NCBI RefSeq assembly: GCF_013450155.1
Contig: NZ_JACCKD010000009.1
Coordinates: forward strand, 62,001-126,000
Direction of reading: 5' to 3'
Length of the DNA: 64,000 nt
Source: Haloechinothrix aidingensis
GTDB lineage: Bacteria > Actinomycetota > Actinomycetes > Mycobacteriales > Pseudonocardiaceae
Under the pieces are notes generated by a model that worked only from the letters and a program-made list of their open reading frames with translations, was not told the DNA's origin and did no database searches. Of this stretch, positions 8,038 through 16,619 are shown piece by piece; position 1 is the stretch's first letter, and every line of letters starts with the position of its first letter. Both the position numbers and the translations under genes were made by a program.

Positions 8038-10175
8038 GCGACCTCCTGCCTCGCGCTCGCCTGCCGGCCGGTACCGCGGTCACGGCCCAGGCGCACCGCG
8101 CAGACCTTGAACTCGGGCATCCCGCTCACCGGGTCCAGCGCGGTGCTTGTGACCAGGTTCGCGCGGTTGTCCTCGGGGAAGTGGAACGGCAGGAACACGG
8201 TGTCCATACGCATCGACGGCACGCAGCGCACCACCGCGTGTACCGTGCCCCGCCGCGAGGTCACCGTCGCGGCCTCGCCATCGGACAGGTCGTAACGGCG
8301 TGCCGTGTCCGGGTGCACCTCCACGAACATTTCGCCGTCCACGGCCATCAGCTCGTCGACGTTCCTGGTCTGCGCTCCGGACTGGTAATGCGCGAGCAGT
8401 CGCCCTGTGGTCGCCAGCAGCGGGTAGTCCTCGTCGGCTCCCTCGGCGGGCCCCGAGTAGGTCACGGGCACGAACCGCGCGCGGCCGTCCGGGTGGGCGA
8501 AGCGGTCCAGGAACGGTCGCGGGGTGCCGGGATGCTCCGTGTCCGGAACCGGCCAGTGCAGCGCCGCACCGTCACGCAGGCGTTCGTAGGTGATGCCCGC
8601 GTAGTCGGCGACGCCCCCCGCCGAGACGCGGCGGAGCTCGTCGAAGACGCGTTGCGGCTCGCAGGGGAAGGCCTCGGGTGGCTGGCCGAGCCGCGTGGCG
8701 AGCTCGCCGAGCACGTGGAGGTCACTGCGCACGCCCGCAGGCGGGTCGATGGCCTTGCGCCGCAGCAGCACCCGGCCTTCCAGGTTGGTCATCGTGCCGT
8801 CCTCCTCTGCCCACTGCGTGACAGGGAACACCACGTCCGCCATGGCGGCGGTCTCGGACAGCACGATGTCCGCCACGGCGAGGAAGTCGAGCCCGGCGAG
8901 GCGGTCGGTCACGTGCGCGGCCCGGGGCGCCGAGACGGCGACGTTGCTGCCGAAGACCAGCAGGGCCTTCGCGCCGTGCTCGGTGCCGAGGGCGTCGAGC
9001 AGCTCGTACGCGGACGGACCCGCTCCGGGTAGGTCTTCCGGCGCGATTCCCCACTGGTGGGCCACGTGCGCGCGGGACGCCGCATCGTCGATCTTGCGGT
9101 AGCCCGGCAACTGGTCGGACTTCTGGCCGTGCTCCCGCCCGCCCTGGCCGTTACCCTGGCCGGTCAGGCAGCCGTAGCCGGAACCGGCACGGCCGGGCAG
9201 GCCGAGCGCCAGGGCGAGGTTGATCCAGCCGGAGACCGTGTCCGTGCCGTCCGCGTGCTGCTCGGTGCCCCGCGCGGTCAGCACGTAGGCGTTGCGGGCC
9301 CCGGCCAGCATCGCGGCCGCCCGGCGCTGGTCGGCCGCCGCGACCCCGGTGATCCGCTCCACCCGTTCCGGCCACCAGGACGCGGCCTGCTGCCAGGCGG
9401 CGTCGAACCCGTCGGTGCGCGTGCGCACGTACTCGGTGTCGAGATGCCCTCCGGCGACGGCCGCGTGCAGGATTCCGAGCGCGAGCGCGAGATCGGTTCC
9501 GGGGGCGGGTTGCAGGTGCAGGTTCGCGCGCGCGGCGGTCGGCGTCCGGCGCGGGTCGACGACGACCAGCCCCTCGCAGCCGCTCGCGCCGCTGAGGTGC
9601 TGGGCGAACGGGGGCATGGTCTCGACCGGGTTCGACCCGGCGAGCAGGATCGCGTCCGCGCCCGCGAGGTCGGTCACCGGGAACGGCATACCGCGGTCCA
9701 TGCCGAACGCCCTCGTGCCCGCGGCCGCCGCCGAGGACATGCAGAACCGTCCATTGTAGTCGATGTTCGAGGTACCCAGCGCCACGCGGGCGAACTTGCC
9801 CAGCGCGTAGCACTTCTCGTTGGTCAGCCCTCCACCGCCGAACACGCCGACCGCGTCCGCCCCGTGCTCGGCACGGATCCGGCCCAATCCCGCGGCGACG
9901 GTATCCAGTGCCTCGTCCCAGCCCGCGGGGCGCAGCTGTCCCCGCTCGCGCACGAGCGGGGTGGTCAGCCGCGCGGGGGAATCCAGCAGCGCGGCCGACG
10001 TCCAACCCTTCTGGCACAGGCCACCACCGTTGGCGGGGAACTCTCGCGGGGCCACCGTGACCGCCCCCTGCGTGGCCTCCACCCGCATCCCGCACTGCAG
10101 CGCGCAGTAGGGGCAGTGCGTGGGGGCGCTCCCGCGCGCCGCTGCCTGCACCTCAGCGGGCTGGTCCGTCTGCAT
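8034..10175 (-). CDS. nasA: assimilatory nitrate reductase catalytic subunit
   Basis: Molybdopterin (bis-MGD) oxidoreductase reducing nitrate to nitrite in the cytoplasm. 713 residues from the ATG preceded by GAGGGAGGTG. The N-terminal [4Fe-4S] motif is Cys21, Cys24, Cys28 and Cys54, and the likely Mo ligand is Cys145 in NGRFCMSSAAAAG, as in the Nas/Nap group. No signal or Tat peptide is present, which supports an assimilatory rather than periplasmic enzyme. The C-terminal molydopterin-dinucleotide-binding domain is present (LLATTGRLLAHYQSGAQTR onward). It has no C-terminal [2Fe-2S] domain; NasB supplies that function. A partial GlnR-like box lies 62 bp upstream. Confidence 0.94.
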   Translation of the reverse strand: MQTDQPAEVQAAARGSAPTHCPYCALQCGMRVEATQGAVTVAPREFPANGGGLCQKGWTSAALLDSPARLTTPLVRERGQLRPAGWDEALDTVAAGLGRIRAEHGADAVGVFGGGGLTNEKCYALGKFARVALGTSNIDYNGRFCMSSAAAAGTRAFGMDRGMPFPVTDLAGADAILLAGSNPVETMPPFAQHLSGASGCEGLVVVDPRRTPTAARANLHLQPAPGTDLALALGILHAAVAGGHLDTEYVRTRTDGFDAAWQQAASWWPERVERITGVAAADQRRAAAMLAGARNAYVLTARGTEQHADGTDTVSGWINLALALGLPGRAGSGYGCLTGQGNGQGGREHGQKSDQLPGYRKIDDAASRAHVAHQWGIAPEDLPGAGPSAYELLDALGTEHGAKALLVFGSNVAVSAPRAAHVTDRLAGLDFLAVADIVLSETAAMADVVFPVTQWAEEDGTMTNLEGRVLLRRKAIDPPAGVRSDLHVLGELATRLGQPPEAFPCEPQRVFDELRRVSAGGVADYAGITYERLRDGAALHWPVPDTEHPGTPRPFLDRFAHPDGRARFVPVTYSGPAEGADEDYPLLATTGRLLAHYQSGAQTRNVDELMAVDGEMFVEVHPDTARRYDLSDGEAATVTSRRGTVHAVVRCVPSMRMDTVFLPFHFPEDNRANLVTSTALDPVSGMPEFKVCAVRLGRDRGTGRQASARQEVA

Positions 10176-10236
10176 GGGCACCTCCCTCGTTCCCGGCCGA
10201 CCGTAGCCACCGGGTGTTACAGGCAGGCGCATCGAG

Positions 10237-10252
10237 GTTTCGACGACTTAAC
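10237..10252 (-). promoter_or_regulatory. candidate GlnR half-box upstream of nasA
   Basis: Read on the minus strand this is GTTAA, 6 nt, GAAAC. It matches the first a-b pair of the actinobacterial GlnR consensus (GTnAC-n6-GAAAC) in 9 of 10 fixed or near-fixed positions with exact spacing. The second pair expected 6 nt further on is degenerate (GCGCC and TAACA). GlnR is the global nitrogen regulator that activates nitrate assimilation genes in Streptomyces and Amycolatopsis, so the location is sensible. The match alone is weak. Confidence 0.35.
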
Positions 10253-10296
10253 ATCTCGCGCGCGGTGTGCCGCTCGCGCGGTGCGCGGGACACGCC

Positions 10297-11130
10297 CTAG
10301 ACCAGCTCGCTGACGATGCCGGCCGCCGAACGCAGGCCGTCCAGCGCGGACGGTCCGGAATCGGGGTCGAGCGCGTGCGTCGCCAGCCGGAACAGCATCG
10401 CACGCAGCAGCATCTGGGACCACTCGGGCAGGTGTGCCCACCCTTGTGCGAGACCGACACCCGCTTCCCCCTCGGCTATGGCGTCGACGACCACCAGCGC
10501 GGTCGCCCACTCCGCGGGGCGGTAGAACGGGCGGAAATCCAGCACGACCGGACCGGCACCGTCCACCCATCGCAGGCTCCGGTACAGGTCACCGTGCACC
10601 AGCTGGTCCGGTAGCGTCACGGGGCGCGCGGACGCCGCGAGGATCTCGAACCAGCGGCCACCCGCGCCCTCGGCCAGCTCGGCGTCCTCCTCGCCCCATG
10701 CCATCCGGTCGGCTCGCGCCCATGCGCCCGCGCGGCGCCGCAGGAACTCCGGGCGGGGGATACCGGTGAGCGCCCGATGCAGCTTCACCGAGGTCAGAAC
10801 CACCTCGTCGAGCCGGGGCCTGCGGACCTCACCGGGCTCGGCGGCGATGTCGCGGTAGGCGACCCAGCCGCCGATGATCTGCCGCCCGTCCGTGGCCCGC
10901 AGCGGCCGGGCGATGCGTACATCGGGAATGTCGACCGAGTGCAGTGCACGCGCCACCCAGGTCGACTCGAGCTGGTCGGCTACCGGCCGCAGCACGACCG
11001 AGCCGCTCCGCCACGTCCCGTCGCCCTCGGCGGGTTCGAGCGAGTCGGGATCGGCGCCGAAGGCCGCGCAGATGTGCCGGGCCGGACGCGCGAAAGGTTC
11101 GAGGCGGTCCTGCGATCGTTGCTCGCGCAC
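10297..11130 (-). CDS. TIGR02569 family protein (aminoglycoside-phosphotransferase-like)
   Basis: 277 residues, GTG start. Recognised as the actinobacterial TIGR02569 family from its sequence and its place next to moeZ (the Rv3205c position). It has a kinase-like C-lobe: LVHGDLYRSLRWVDGAGPVVLDFRPFYRP resembles the HGDxxxxN catalytic loop and the DF metal-binding segment of aminoglycoside phosphotransferases, but the loop Asn is replaced and the DFG is DFR. It may therefore be a divergent or inactive kinase fold. The substrate is unknown. It lies 101 bp downstream of moeZ in the same direction. Confidence 0.75.
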   Translation of the reverse strand: MREQRSQDRLEPFARPARHICAAFGADPDSLEPAEGDGTWRSGSVVLRPVADQLESTWVARALHSVDIPDVRIARPLRATDGRQIIGGWVAYRDIAAEPGEVRRPRLDEVVLTSVKLHRALTGIPRPEFLRRRAGAWARADRMAWGEEDAELAEGAGGRWFEILAASARPVTLPDQLVHGDLYRSLRWVDGAGPVVLDFRPFYRPAEWATALVVVDAIAEGEAGVGLAQGWAHLPEWSQMLLRAMLFRLATHALDPDSGPSALDGLRSAAGIVSELV

Positions 11131-11231
11131 TCCCAGGACTGTAGTGGTGCGGTGCCCGCATCCACCAACCCTCCGTCGCGCCCGGCCCGCCCGGGCAACG
11201 ACCCCACCTGTGGGCGACTACGGCCGAGACG

Positions 11232-12404
11232 TCAGTAGGTGGGCAGGCTCGGATCGATCTCGTTGGCCCAGCCGACGACCCCGCCACCGAGGTGCGTGGC
11301 GTCGGAGAAGCCCGCCTTGTGCAGGGCCGCGAGTGCCTCGGCCGAACGGCCGCCCGTCTTGCAGTGCAGCACGATCGGCTTGCCCTGCGGCAGCTCGGCC
11401 AGTGCCTCGCCGGACAGGATCCGGTCCTTCGGGATCAGCTTGGCGCCCTTGATGTTGACGATGTCGTACTCGTGCGGCTCCCGGACGTCGATCAGCTCGA
11501 AGTCCTCAGCCGCATCGAACTTCGCCTTCAACTCGGCAGGCGTGATCGTGTGCCCCGCGGCGGCGTCGGAGGCGTCCGCGCTGACCACACCGCAGAACGT
11601 GTCGTAGTCGATCAGCTCGGTGATCGTCGGGGTCTCCGGGTCCTTACGGATCTTGACCTCGCGGTAGCGCATCTCCAGCGCGTCGTAGCTGATCAGCCTG
11701 CCGAGCAGCGGCTCGCCGATTCCGGTGATCAGCTTGATGGCCTCGTTGACCATGATCGAGCCGATCGAGGCGCACAGCACGCCGAGCACGCCGCCTTCCG
11801 CACAGGACGGAACCATTCCCGGTGGCGGCGGCTCAGGGTAGAGATCGCGGTAGTTCAGGCCCTTGCCGTCCGGCGCATCTTCCCAGAAGACGCTGACCTG
11901 CCCCTCGAACCGGAAGATGGATCCCCAGACGTAGGGCATGCCCAGGATGACCGCGGCGTCGTTGACCAGGTAGCGGGTGGCGAAGTTGTCGGTGCCGTCC
12001 AGGATCAGGTCGTAGCCCCGGAAGATGTCCAGCGCGTTGTCGCTGGTGAGCTGCTCGGTGTGCAGCACGACGTCGACGAACGGGTTCACCTCGGCGACCG
12101 AGGCTTTCGCCGACTCCGACTTCGGGCGGCCCACATCCGACTGCCCGTGGATGATCTGACGCTGCAGGTTCGACTCGTCGACGACATCGAAGTCGATCAC
12201 GCCGAGCGTGCCGACTCCCGCCGCCGCGAGGTACAGCAGCGCCGGGCTTCCGAGCCCGCCCGCGCCGATCACCAGGACCTTGGCGTTCTTCAGCCGCTTC
12301 TGCCCCTCGACCCCGACATCCGGAATGATCAGGTGGCGGCTGTAGCGGGCCACCTCTTCCTTGGTGAGCTCGGTGGCCGGCTCAACAAGCGGCGGCAGTG
12401 ACAT
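11232..12404 (-). CDS. moeZ: adenylyltransferase/sulfurtransferase MoeZ
   Basis: E1-like enzyme that adenylates the C-terminal Gly-Gly of sulfur-carrier proteins (MoaD, CysO, ThiS type) and transfers sulfur to form thiocarboxylates. It serves molybdopterin synthesis, which NasA needs, and cysteine/thiamine pathways. 390 residues from the ATG after GTGGAGGATCCGA. Residues about 15-250 are the ThiF/MoeB adenylation domain with the ATP-binding loop VIGAGGLGSPALLYLAAAG and the acceptor-site cysteine in MVPSCAEGGVLG. Residues about 285-390 are a rhodanese domain with active-site Cys348 in LHCKTGGRSAEAL. The neighbours are those of mycobacterial moeZ. Confidence 0.95.
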   Translation of the reverse strand: MSLPPLVEPATELTKEEVARYSRHLIIPDVGVEGQKRLKNAKVLVIGAGGLGSPALLYLAAAGVGTLGVIDFDVVDESNLQRQIIHGQSDVGRPKSESAKASVAEVNPFVDVVLHTEQLTSDNALDIFRGYDLILDGTDNFATRYLVNDAAVILGMPYVWGSIFRFEGQVSVFWEDAPDGKGLNYRDLYPEPPPPGMVPSCAEGGVLGVLCASIGSIMVNEAIKLITGIGEPLLGRLISYDALEMRYREVKIRKDPETPTITELIDYDTFCGVVSADASDAAAGHTITPAELKAKFDAAEDFELIDVREPHEYDIVNIKGAKLIPKDRILSGEALAELPQGKPIVLHCKTGGRSAEALAALHKAGFSDATHLGGGVVGWANEIDPSLPTY

Positions 12405-12529
12405 TCGGATCCTCCACACGTGCCCGTCCCCGTGGCCGGGCTCTGCTTCGTAGCGGCTTGTACTTCTCGTTGGTCACGCTGCGTGCGCGGCGGTTCGGCC
12501 GCGCCGTCGATACCCATAACAACAGTAGG

Positions 12530-12571
12530 CGGGAGTATCTTCCCGTGGCGGGCCCTCCCAGATACTGGGAG
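12530..12571. promoter_or_regulatory. two related palindromes upstream of moeZ
   Basis: CTCCCAG-ATA-CTGGGAG at 12555-12571 is a perfect 7-bp inverted repeat, and CGGGA-n6-TCCCG at 12530-12545 is a second one. Both contain the core AGATACT on one strand or the other, so they may be a pair of operator sites. They lie 126-167 bp upstream of the moeZ ATG and 50-90 bp after the end of the DUF3152 gene. A role as terminator hairpins for that gene is the alternative. Confidence 0.4.
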
Positions 12572-12621
12572 CCGCATACCGGGAGCGGCGATGCCGGTGC
12601 CCGGCCAGCGGGCACGCCGGC

Positions 12622-13746
12622 TCAGTCATCGGTGTCGGCCTGCGGGTTCGGCCAGGCGTTCGGCCGGCAGGTCTTTCCGTCCGACGGCACCGTGCTCTCC
12701 TCCCCTGGTATGCCCTCGTTGAGCTCGGCGACGTAGTCGTTGTCCACACCGAAACTCTGCTGCATCATCACCGGCGCCAGCGCATCGTCCTCGGCGCAGC
12801 CCACGTGCGGCAGCCCGAGCGCGTGGCCCACCTCGTGGTTGACCAGATACTGCCGGTACATGCCGATATCGGAGTCGAACGCCACAGCACCCCGGACCCA
12901 CCGCGCGAGATTGATCACGACACGGTCGATGTCCCTGCGGTAGCAGGAGGCCTCGTACTCGATGACGTAACCGCACACGTCCGCGTGCCTGCTGGTCTTG
13001 GGTGTGGTGAGACTGATCCGGAAGTCCGGCTGGGTGTCCTGCCCGTCGACGCGCTCGAACGTCACGTTCCCACTGCCGATCCAACTACGCGGGTCGGAGA
13101 GGATCGCTTCGACCGTCTCGGCGAAGGCATCGTTACCGCCGTAGCTCGCGGGGTCGATGCCGTCCTCGACCTCGATGGTGTAAGCGTAGTGCTCGTCCCC
13201 CTCACCAACCGGCTCTGCGGAGCCGTCCAGGACCTCCCAGGTGTGCTCGCCCTCCTCGGTGAAGTCGCCCCCGTCCGGCAGCTCGGCGCTTGGCACATCC
13301 ACCTCAGCGGGATCGACCGGGACCTCGCTCACGGGCGGCTCACCCACAGGCGGATGTTCCGCACGACGCTCCTGGGCCTGCGAGCTGGTGCCGACCCGCT
13401 CGCCGTCGGACGACCCGGCGTCGGTTGCCGTGTCGACGGCCACGAGCAACGTCAGCACCATCAGCGCGGGTAGCGCGTAGAGCCGCCAGCCGAAACGGCG
13501 CAGCCGGCTCACCGAGCCGGTCGCACCGCCCCGCCGCGGCCGTCTCCCGGTTCCCTGTGAACCACTGCGGGCGCCTTGCGGGCCGGTTTGCCGCCCGGTG
13601 CCCGCGGCACTCGGCCGCCAGGACGCCCGAAGTGGTTCACCGGCCCCTGCGGAGGAAGCTGCGCCCGTGGAACCATCCGTGCCACGCCGGGTGCGATCAG
13701 TGGCGCGAGTGTCGCGCCCGTTTCCTGGTCGCGGTGGTGGATGCAC
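12622..13746 (-). CDS. DUF3152 membrane-anchored metalloprotease-like protein
   Basis: 374 residues. A basic, low-complexity cytoplasmic tail (1-83) precedes one transmembrane segment (about 88-107, RLYALPALMVLTLLVAV) and an acidic linker. The extracellular domain carries the zinc-protease motif HEVGHALGLPH at 304-314 (HExxHxxGxxH) followed by a downstream Met (PVMMQQS), as in metzincins. This is the conserved actinobacterial DUF3152 family, normally found next to moeZ as here. Its substrate is not known. A GCACGC/GCGTGC inverted repeat (13743-13760) overlaps the GTG start used here, so the true start may be somewhat downstream. Confidence 0.85.
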   Translation of the reverse strand: MHPPPRPGNGRDTRATDRTRRGTDGSTGAASSAGAGEPLRASWRPSAAGTGRQTGPQGARSGSQGTGRRPRRGGATGSVSRLRRFGWRLYALPALMVLTLLVAVDTATDAGSSDGERVGTSSQAQERRAEHPPVGEPPVSEVPVDPAEVDVPSAELPDGGDFTEEGEHTWEVLDGSAEPVGEGDEHYAYTIEVEDGIDPASYGGNDAFAETVEAILSDPRSWIGSGNVTFERVDGQDTQPDFRISLTTPKTSRHADVCGYVIEYEASCYRRDIDRVVINLARWVRGAVAFDSDIGMYRQYLVNHEVGHALGLPHVGCAEDDALAPVMMQQSFGVDNDYVAELNEGIPGEESTVPSDGKTCRPNAWPNPQADTDD

Positions 13747-13809
13747 GCTATCCAGCGTGCCACATCGCCCGGCCGCGCTCAGCGCACGCCGAGCACGGCC
13801 CCGCCCGGG

Positions 13810-14820
13810 TCACCAGCGGCCGTCCCGCACCGCCTGCCACATGCCCAGCATCGCCCCGGCGAGCGCGGCGGGATGCTCCATCTGCGCGACATGACCGGTC
13901 CGGTCGAGCAGGAGCAGCCTCCCGTTCGGCAGCGCCCTGACCGTGCGGAGTGCCTTGCGCGCCGAGATCACCCGGTCCCGCGTGCCCCAGACGACAAGCG
14001 TGGGAACGGTCACCTCACGCGCGGCCACCCACAACGACCCCGCGCCAGGCGCCAGCCAGGTACGGACCAGCTCAGCGGTGCTCCGGCTCAGCGCCGGGCC
14101 CGCCCACGCGTACCGCATGCGTGCGGTGTGTTCCTCGGCGAGCTCGTCCAGCCGGTTACGCGGGAAGGTGTCGGGATCGGCACAGCACAGCTCGATGATC
14201 CGCCGCGCGCGCTCGCGCGGCCCCAGCGCGGCCAGCTCCCTGCGCACCCGCTTACCGATCAGCGGGAGAGGGGTCAGTGCCGCCTTGGGATCGGAGAGCC
14301 GGCGCGGGTCGGGCCGCAGGTCCGGCATCGCGGGCGAGACCAGCGTCAAGGTGCGCACCAGGTCGGGGCGGCGCGCGGCGAGCAGGATCGCGATCGCGCC
14401 GCCCATCGAGTTGCCGACCAGGTGCACGGGCGCGTCGCCGTGCCCGTCGAGATAGGCGGCCAGCCGTTCGGCCTGTGAGCCCATGCGGAAGTCGAACCCG
14501 GCATCCGGTTCGGTGAAGCCGAAGCCGGGCAGGTCGACAGCGATGCCGTTGCCCCACGGCATGAGCTGGTAGCCGAGGTCGGTCCAGTTGGTCGAGGATC
14601 CCCCGAGCCCGTGCACGTACAGCACGTTGTGCCCGTTCCGCCCGCCGTATCCGGTGGGCGCCTCCCCGGTACACCGCACGAACAGCCGGGCGCCGCCCGC
14701 GGTCTCGACCTCGCCGGGCCACGGGGGCAGGGACCGGTCGAGCGGTGGCAACACGGTGTTCGCGGGAAGCGGGGCGCTCGGAACGGGCCGGGCGCGGCCG
14801 CGCGAGGGTGACGTCGACAT
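13810..14820 (-). CDS. alpha/beta hydrolase
   Basis: 336 residues from the ATG at 14820. Typical alpha/beta-hydrolase fold: oxyanion segment YVHGLGGSSTNW (about 68-79), nucleophile elbow VGNSMGG with Ser138, acid Asp282 in WGTRDRV and His310 in RTGHVAQMEHP, giving an intact Ser-Asp-His triad. The large cap between 165 and 265 and the overall pattern resemble mycolic-acid/lipid or C-C bond hydrolases, but the substrate cannot be named. It starts 282 bp from the divergent TetR gene, which may regulate it. Confidence 0.85.
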   Translation of the reverse strand: MSTSPSRGRARPVPSAPLPANTVLPPLDRSLPPWPGEVETAGGARLFVRCTGEAPTGYGGRNGHNVLYVHGLGGSSTNWTDLGYQLMPWGNGIAVDLPGFGFTEPDAGFDFRMGSQAERLAAYLDGHGDAPVHLVGNSMGGAIAILLAARRPDLVRTLTLVSPAMPDLRPDPRRLSDPKAALTPLPLIGKRVRRELAALGPRERARRIIELCCADPDTFPRNRLDELAEEHTARMRYAWAGPALSRSTAELVRTWLAPGAGSLWVAAREVTVPTLVVWGTRDRVISARKALRTVRALPNGRLLLLDRTGHVAQMEHPAALAGAMLGMWQAVRDGRW

Positions 14821-14943
14821 CCCCACAAGAATGCCCGCGCCCACTCGCACGATCCAGCGACGATCGCCCCAGGGCAAGACGGTACGTAACGTCGGTCTCG
14901 ATCCGGAGACGGGCCGTAACCCGTCCGGCGTTGCGGCGGTTAA

Positions 14944-14955
14944 CGTGTTGACACG
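14944..14955. promoter_or_regulatory. palindrome overlapping a TTGACA element between hydrolase and TetR genes
   Basis: CGTGT-TG-ACACG is a perfect 5-bp inverted repeat that contains a consensus -35 hexamer TTGACA (14948-14953). A second inverted repeat, CTACC-CACC-GGTAG, lies at 14980-14993 beside a possible -10 TAGTGT. The region separates the leftward alpha/beta hydrolase from the rightward TetR regulator, the usual place for a TetR operator. No single promoter spacing is ideal. Confidence 0.35.
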
Positions 14956-15102
14956 CCAGCAAGCCTTGCCGAGACAGGGCTACCCACCGGTAGTGTCGAA
15001 GCGGCAGCCCGAGCGGTTGCCCGTAACCAGCGAACGGGGCGCGCGGGATCGCTACGGCGACCGGCGTCAGAGTGTGGCGCTCGAGCGCGCGATGGAGGAA
15101 GC

Positions 15103-15816
15103 ATGACCGAAGCGGCGAAGCGGATCGACGCCACCAGTCTGGCACCGCGCACCCCACAGGACGAAGCCGGCGGGGGCACCGCGCTCGGCAGTGACACGAA
15201 CGATTTCGAGCTCGGCCGTGGTACCCGGCTGCCTCGCAACAAGCGCCGTGCGCAGCTGCTGACCGCGGCTCAGGAGATCTTCGCCGCCAACGGGTACCAC
15301 GCGACCGCGATGGACGAGATCGCCGAGCACGCAGGAGTGTCCAAGCCGGTCTTGTACCAGCACTTCCCCGGCAAGCTCGAGCTCTACATCGCGCTGCTCG
15401 AGGAGCACGTCGACGAGTTGATCTCGAACGTGCGAACCGCGCTGGCCTCCACCCCCGACAACAAGCACCGCGTCAACGCCGCGGTGGGGGCCTACTTCGA
15501 CTTCGTCAACGGCCGGACGGGTGCGTACCGCATGGTGTTCGAGTCCGACCTGCGAGGCGACGCACAGGTGCAGCGCGCGGTCGAGCGGGCGACCACGGAT
15601 ATCGTTGACGCGTTGACCGACACGATCACCGCCGATGCCGGGCTCGACTCCACGCGCGCCCGGTTGCTCGCAGCGGGCCTGGTGGGCCTGAGCCAGGTCA
15701 GCGCGCGCTTCTGGATGGAAAACCCCAGCAGCATCGACCGCGACGAGGCGGTCGGCCTGATCTCCCAGCTCGCGTGGCGCGGCATCGGCGCGGGGTACCC
15801 GCTGCAGCACTCCTGA
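15103..15816 (+). CDS. TetR family transcriptional regulator (Rv3208 position)
   Basis: 237 residues with a 45-residue disordered N-terminal extension, then a TetR DNA-binding domain: helix-turn-helix at about 68-88 (TAMDEIAEHAGVSKPVLYQHF), followed by an all-helical ligand/dimer domain (95-232). The start ATG has GGAGGAAGC just before it. In mycobacteria a TetR gene occupies the same place between the DUF3152 and DUF3107 genes. The ligand is unknown; likely targets are itself and the divergent alpha/beta hydrolase. Confidence 0.9.
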   Translation: MTEAAKRIDATSLAPRTPQDEAGGGTALGSDTNDFELGRGTRLPRNKRRAQLLTAAQEIFAANGYHATAMDEIAEHAGVSKPVLYQHFPGKLELYIALLEEHVDELISNVRTALASTPDNKHRVNAAVGAYFDFVNGRTGAYRMVFESDLRGDAQVQRAVERATTDIVDALTDTITADAGLDSTRARLLAAGLVGLSQVSARFWMENPSSIDRDEAVGLISQLAWRGIGAGYPLQHS

Positions 15817-15903
15817 GCCCCCGGCACGGGGTGCGGCTCCGGTAACACGCGCATGCCGGCATCACCCGCCGTACGTCGGCTCCCCAGCGGCCTCACCCGA
15901 ATT

Positions 15904-15934
15904 GATTTACCCTTTTGTGAATCGATCTTATAGT
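15904..15934 (+). promoter_or_regulatory. promoter with overlapping inverted repeat, upstream of gbsR-type gene
   Basis: An unusually AT-rich patch. TTTACC (15906-15911), a 17-bp spacer and TATAGT (15929-15934) form a good sigma-70/HrdB-type promoter. GATTTAC-n6-GTGAATC (15904-15923) is an inverted repeat with one mismatch covering the -35 element and part of the spacer, well placed for repression, probably by the regulator encoded 40 bp downstream. Confidence 0.55.
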
Positions 15935-15973
15935 GTGAACCAGATGGCCCGGACGACTCGGGAGGAGGCAGCG

Positions 15974-16510
15974 ATGGCCGTGTCCGCAGCCGCAGGCGAG
16001 CCTTCCGGCACGCCCGGCGAGGACGTGCTGCGCTTCATCGAGCGGTTCGCGATGGCGCTGGCCGATTTCGGGCTCCCGCGCATGGCCGCCCGGGTGTTCG
16101 CCTACATCCTGATCGACGACGCCGAGCGTTACACGGCCGCCGACCTCGCGTCGGGCCTGCGGGTGAGCCCGGCGGCGATCTCCGGGGCGGTCCGCACGCT
16201 TGTGCAAGCCAACCTGATCGGCAAGGAACGTGAGCCGGGTGCGCGGGTGGACACCTACCGGATCTACGACGACGACGTCTGGGGAACGATCATGTCGCGG
16301 CGGGTCGACACGGTCGAGCCCTTCGAGCAGCTCGCAGGCGAAGGCGTCGAACTGCTCGGCGCCGACCGCCGCGGCGGTCGGCGGCTACGCGAGACCCAGG
16401 AGTTCTACGCGTTCATGCGCCGCAAGCTCGCCGAGAACCTCGACGAGTGGCGCGAGCACCGGCAGGCACTGTTCGGCGAGGGCGCGCAGAGCGCGGAGGT
16501 GACCGACTAG
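15974..16510 (+). CDS. GbsR/MarR family transcriptional regulator
   Basis: 178 residues from the ATG preceded by GGAGGAGG (15961-15968). Upstream in-frame starts lack such a site and lie in the promoter. A winged helix-turn-helix occupies about 36-98 (LPRMAARVFAYILIDDAERY, then DLASGLRVSPAAISGAVRTL), followed by helices to the C-terminus. This matches the GbsR-like branch of MarR regulators, which often control transporters or osmoprotectant genes. It is monocistronic and ends in a hairpin shared with the convergent small gene, so its targets probably include only its own promoter here and distant loci. Confidence 0.85.
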   Translation: MAVSAAAGEPSGTPGEDVLRFIERFAMALADFGLPRMAARVFAYILIDDAERYTAADLASGLRVSPAAISGAVRTLVQANLIGKEREPGARVDTYRIYDDDVWGTIMSRRVDTVEPFEQLAGEGVELLGADRRGGRRLRETQEFYAFMRRKLAENLDEWREHRQALFGEGAQSAEVTD

Positions 16511-16582
16511 GTCGTTCTCTTGATCCCCTCCGTCGCGCTGGCCCCGCGCAGCAGGTACGCGGGACTAGGAGACACGACCTAG
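16507..16582. terminator. long-stem hairpin at the end of gbsR-type gene
   Basis: CTAGGTCGT (16507-16515) pairs with ACGACCTAG (16574-16582), extended by TCTC/GAGA across a one-base bulge, giving about 13 paired bases around a 45-nt loop. The left arm contains the gbsR stop codon, and the next gene is convergent. The segment TGATCCCCTCCGTCGCG inside the loop is nearly the same as in the hairpin at 50840-50894. Confidence 0.5.
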
Positions 16583-16619
16583 GTGCCCCGCCGAGCACCC
16601 GAGGAGACGGCGCCGCGCC

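Noticed and set aside
10777-12401. Plus-strand frames of 150-370 codons opposite TIGR02569 and moeZ
   Set aside because: Antisense shadows of certain genes, without domains.
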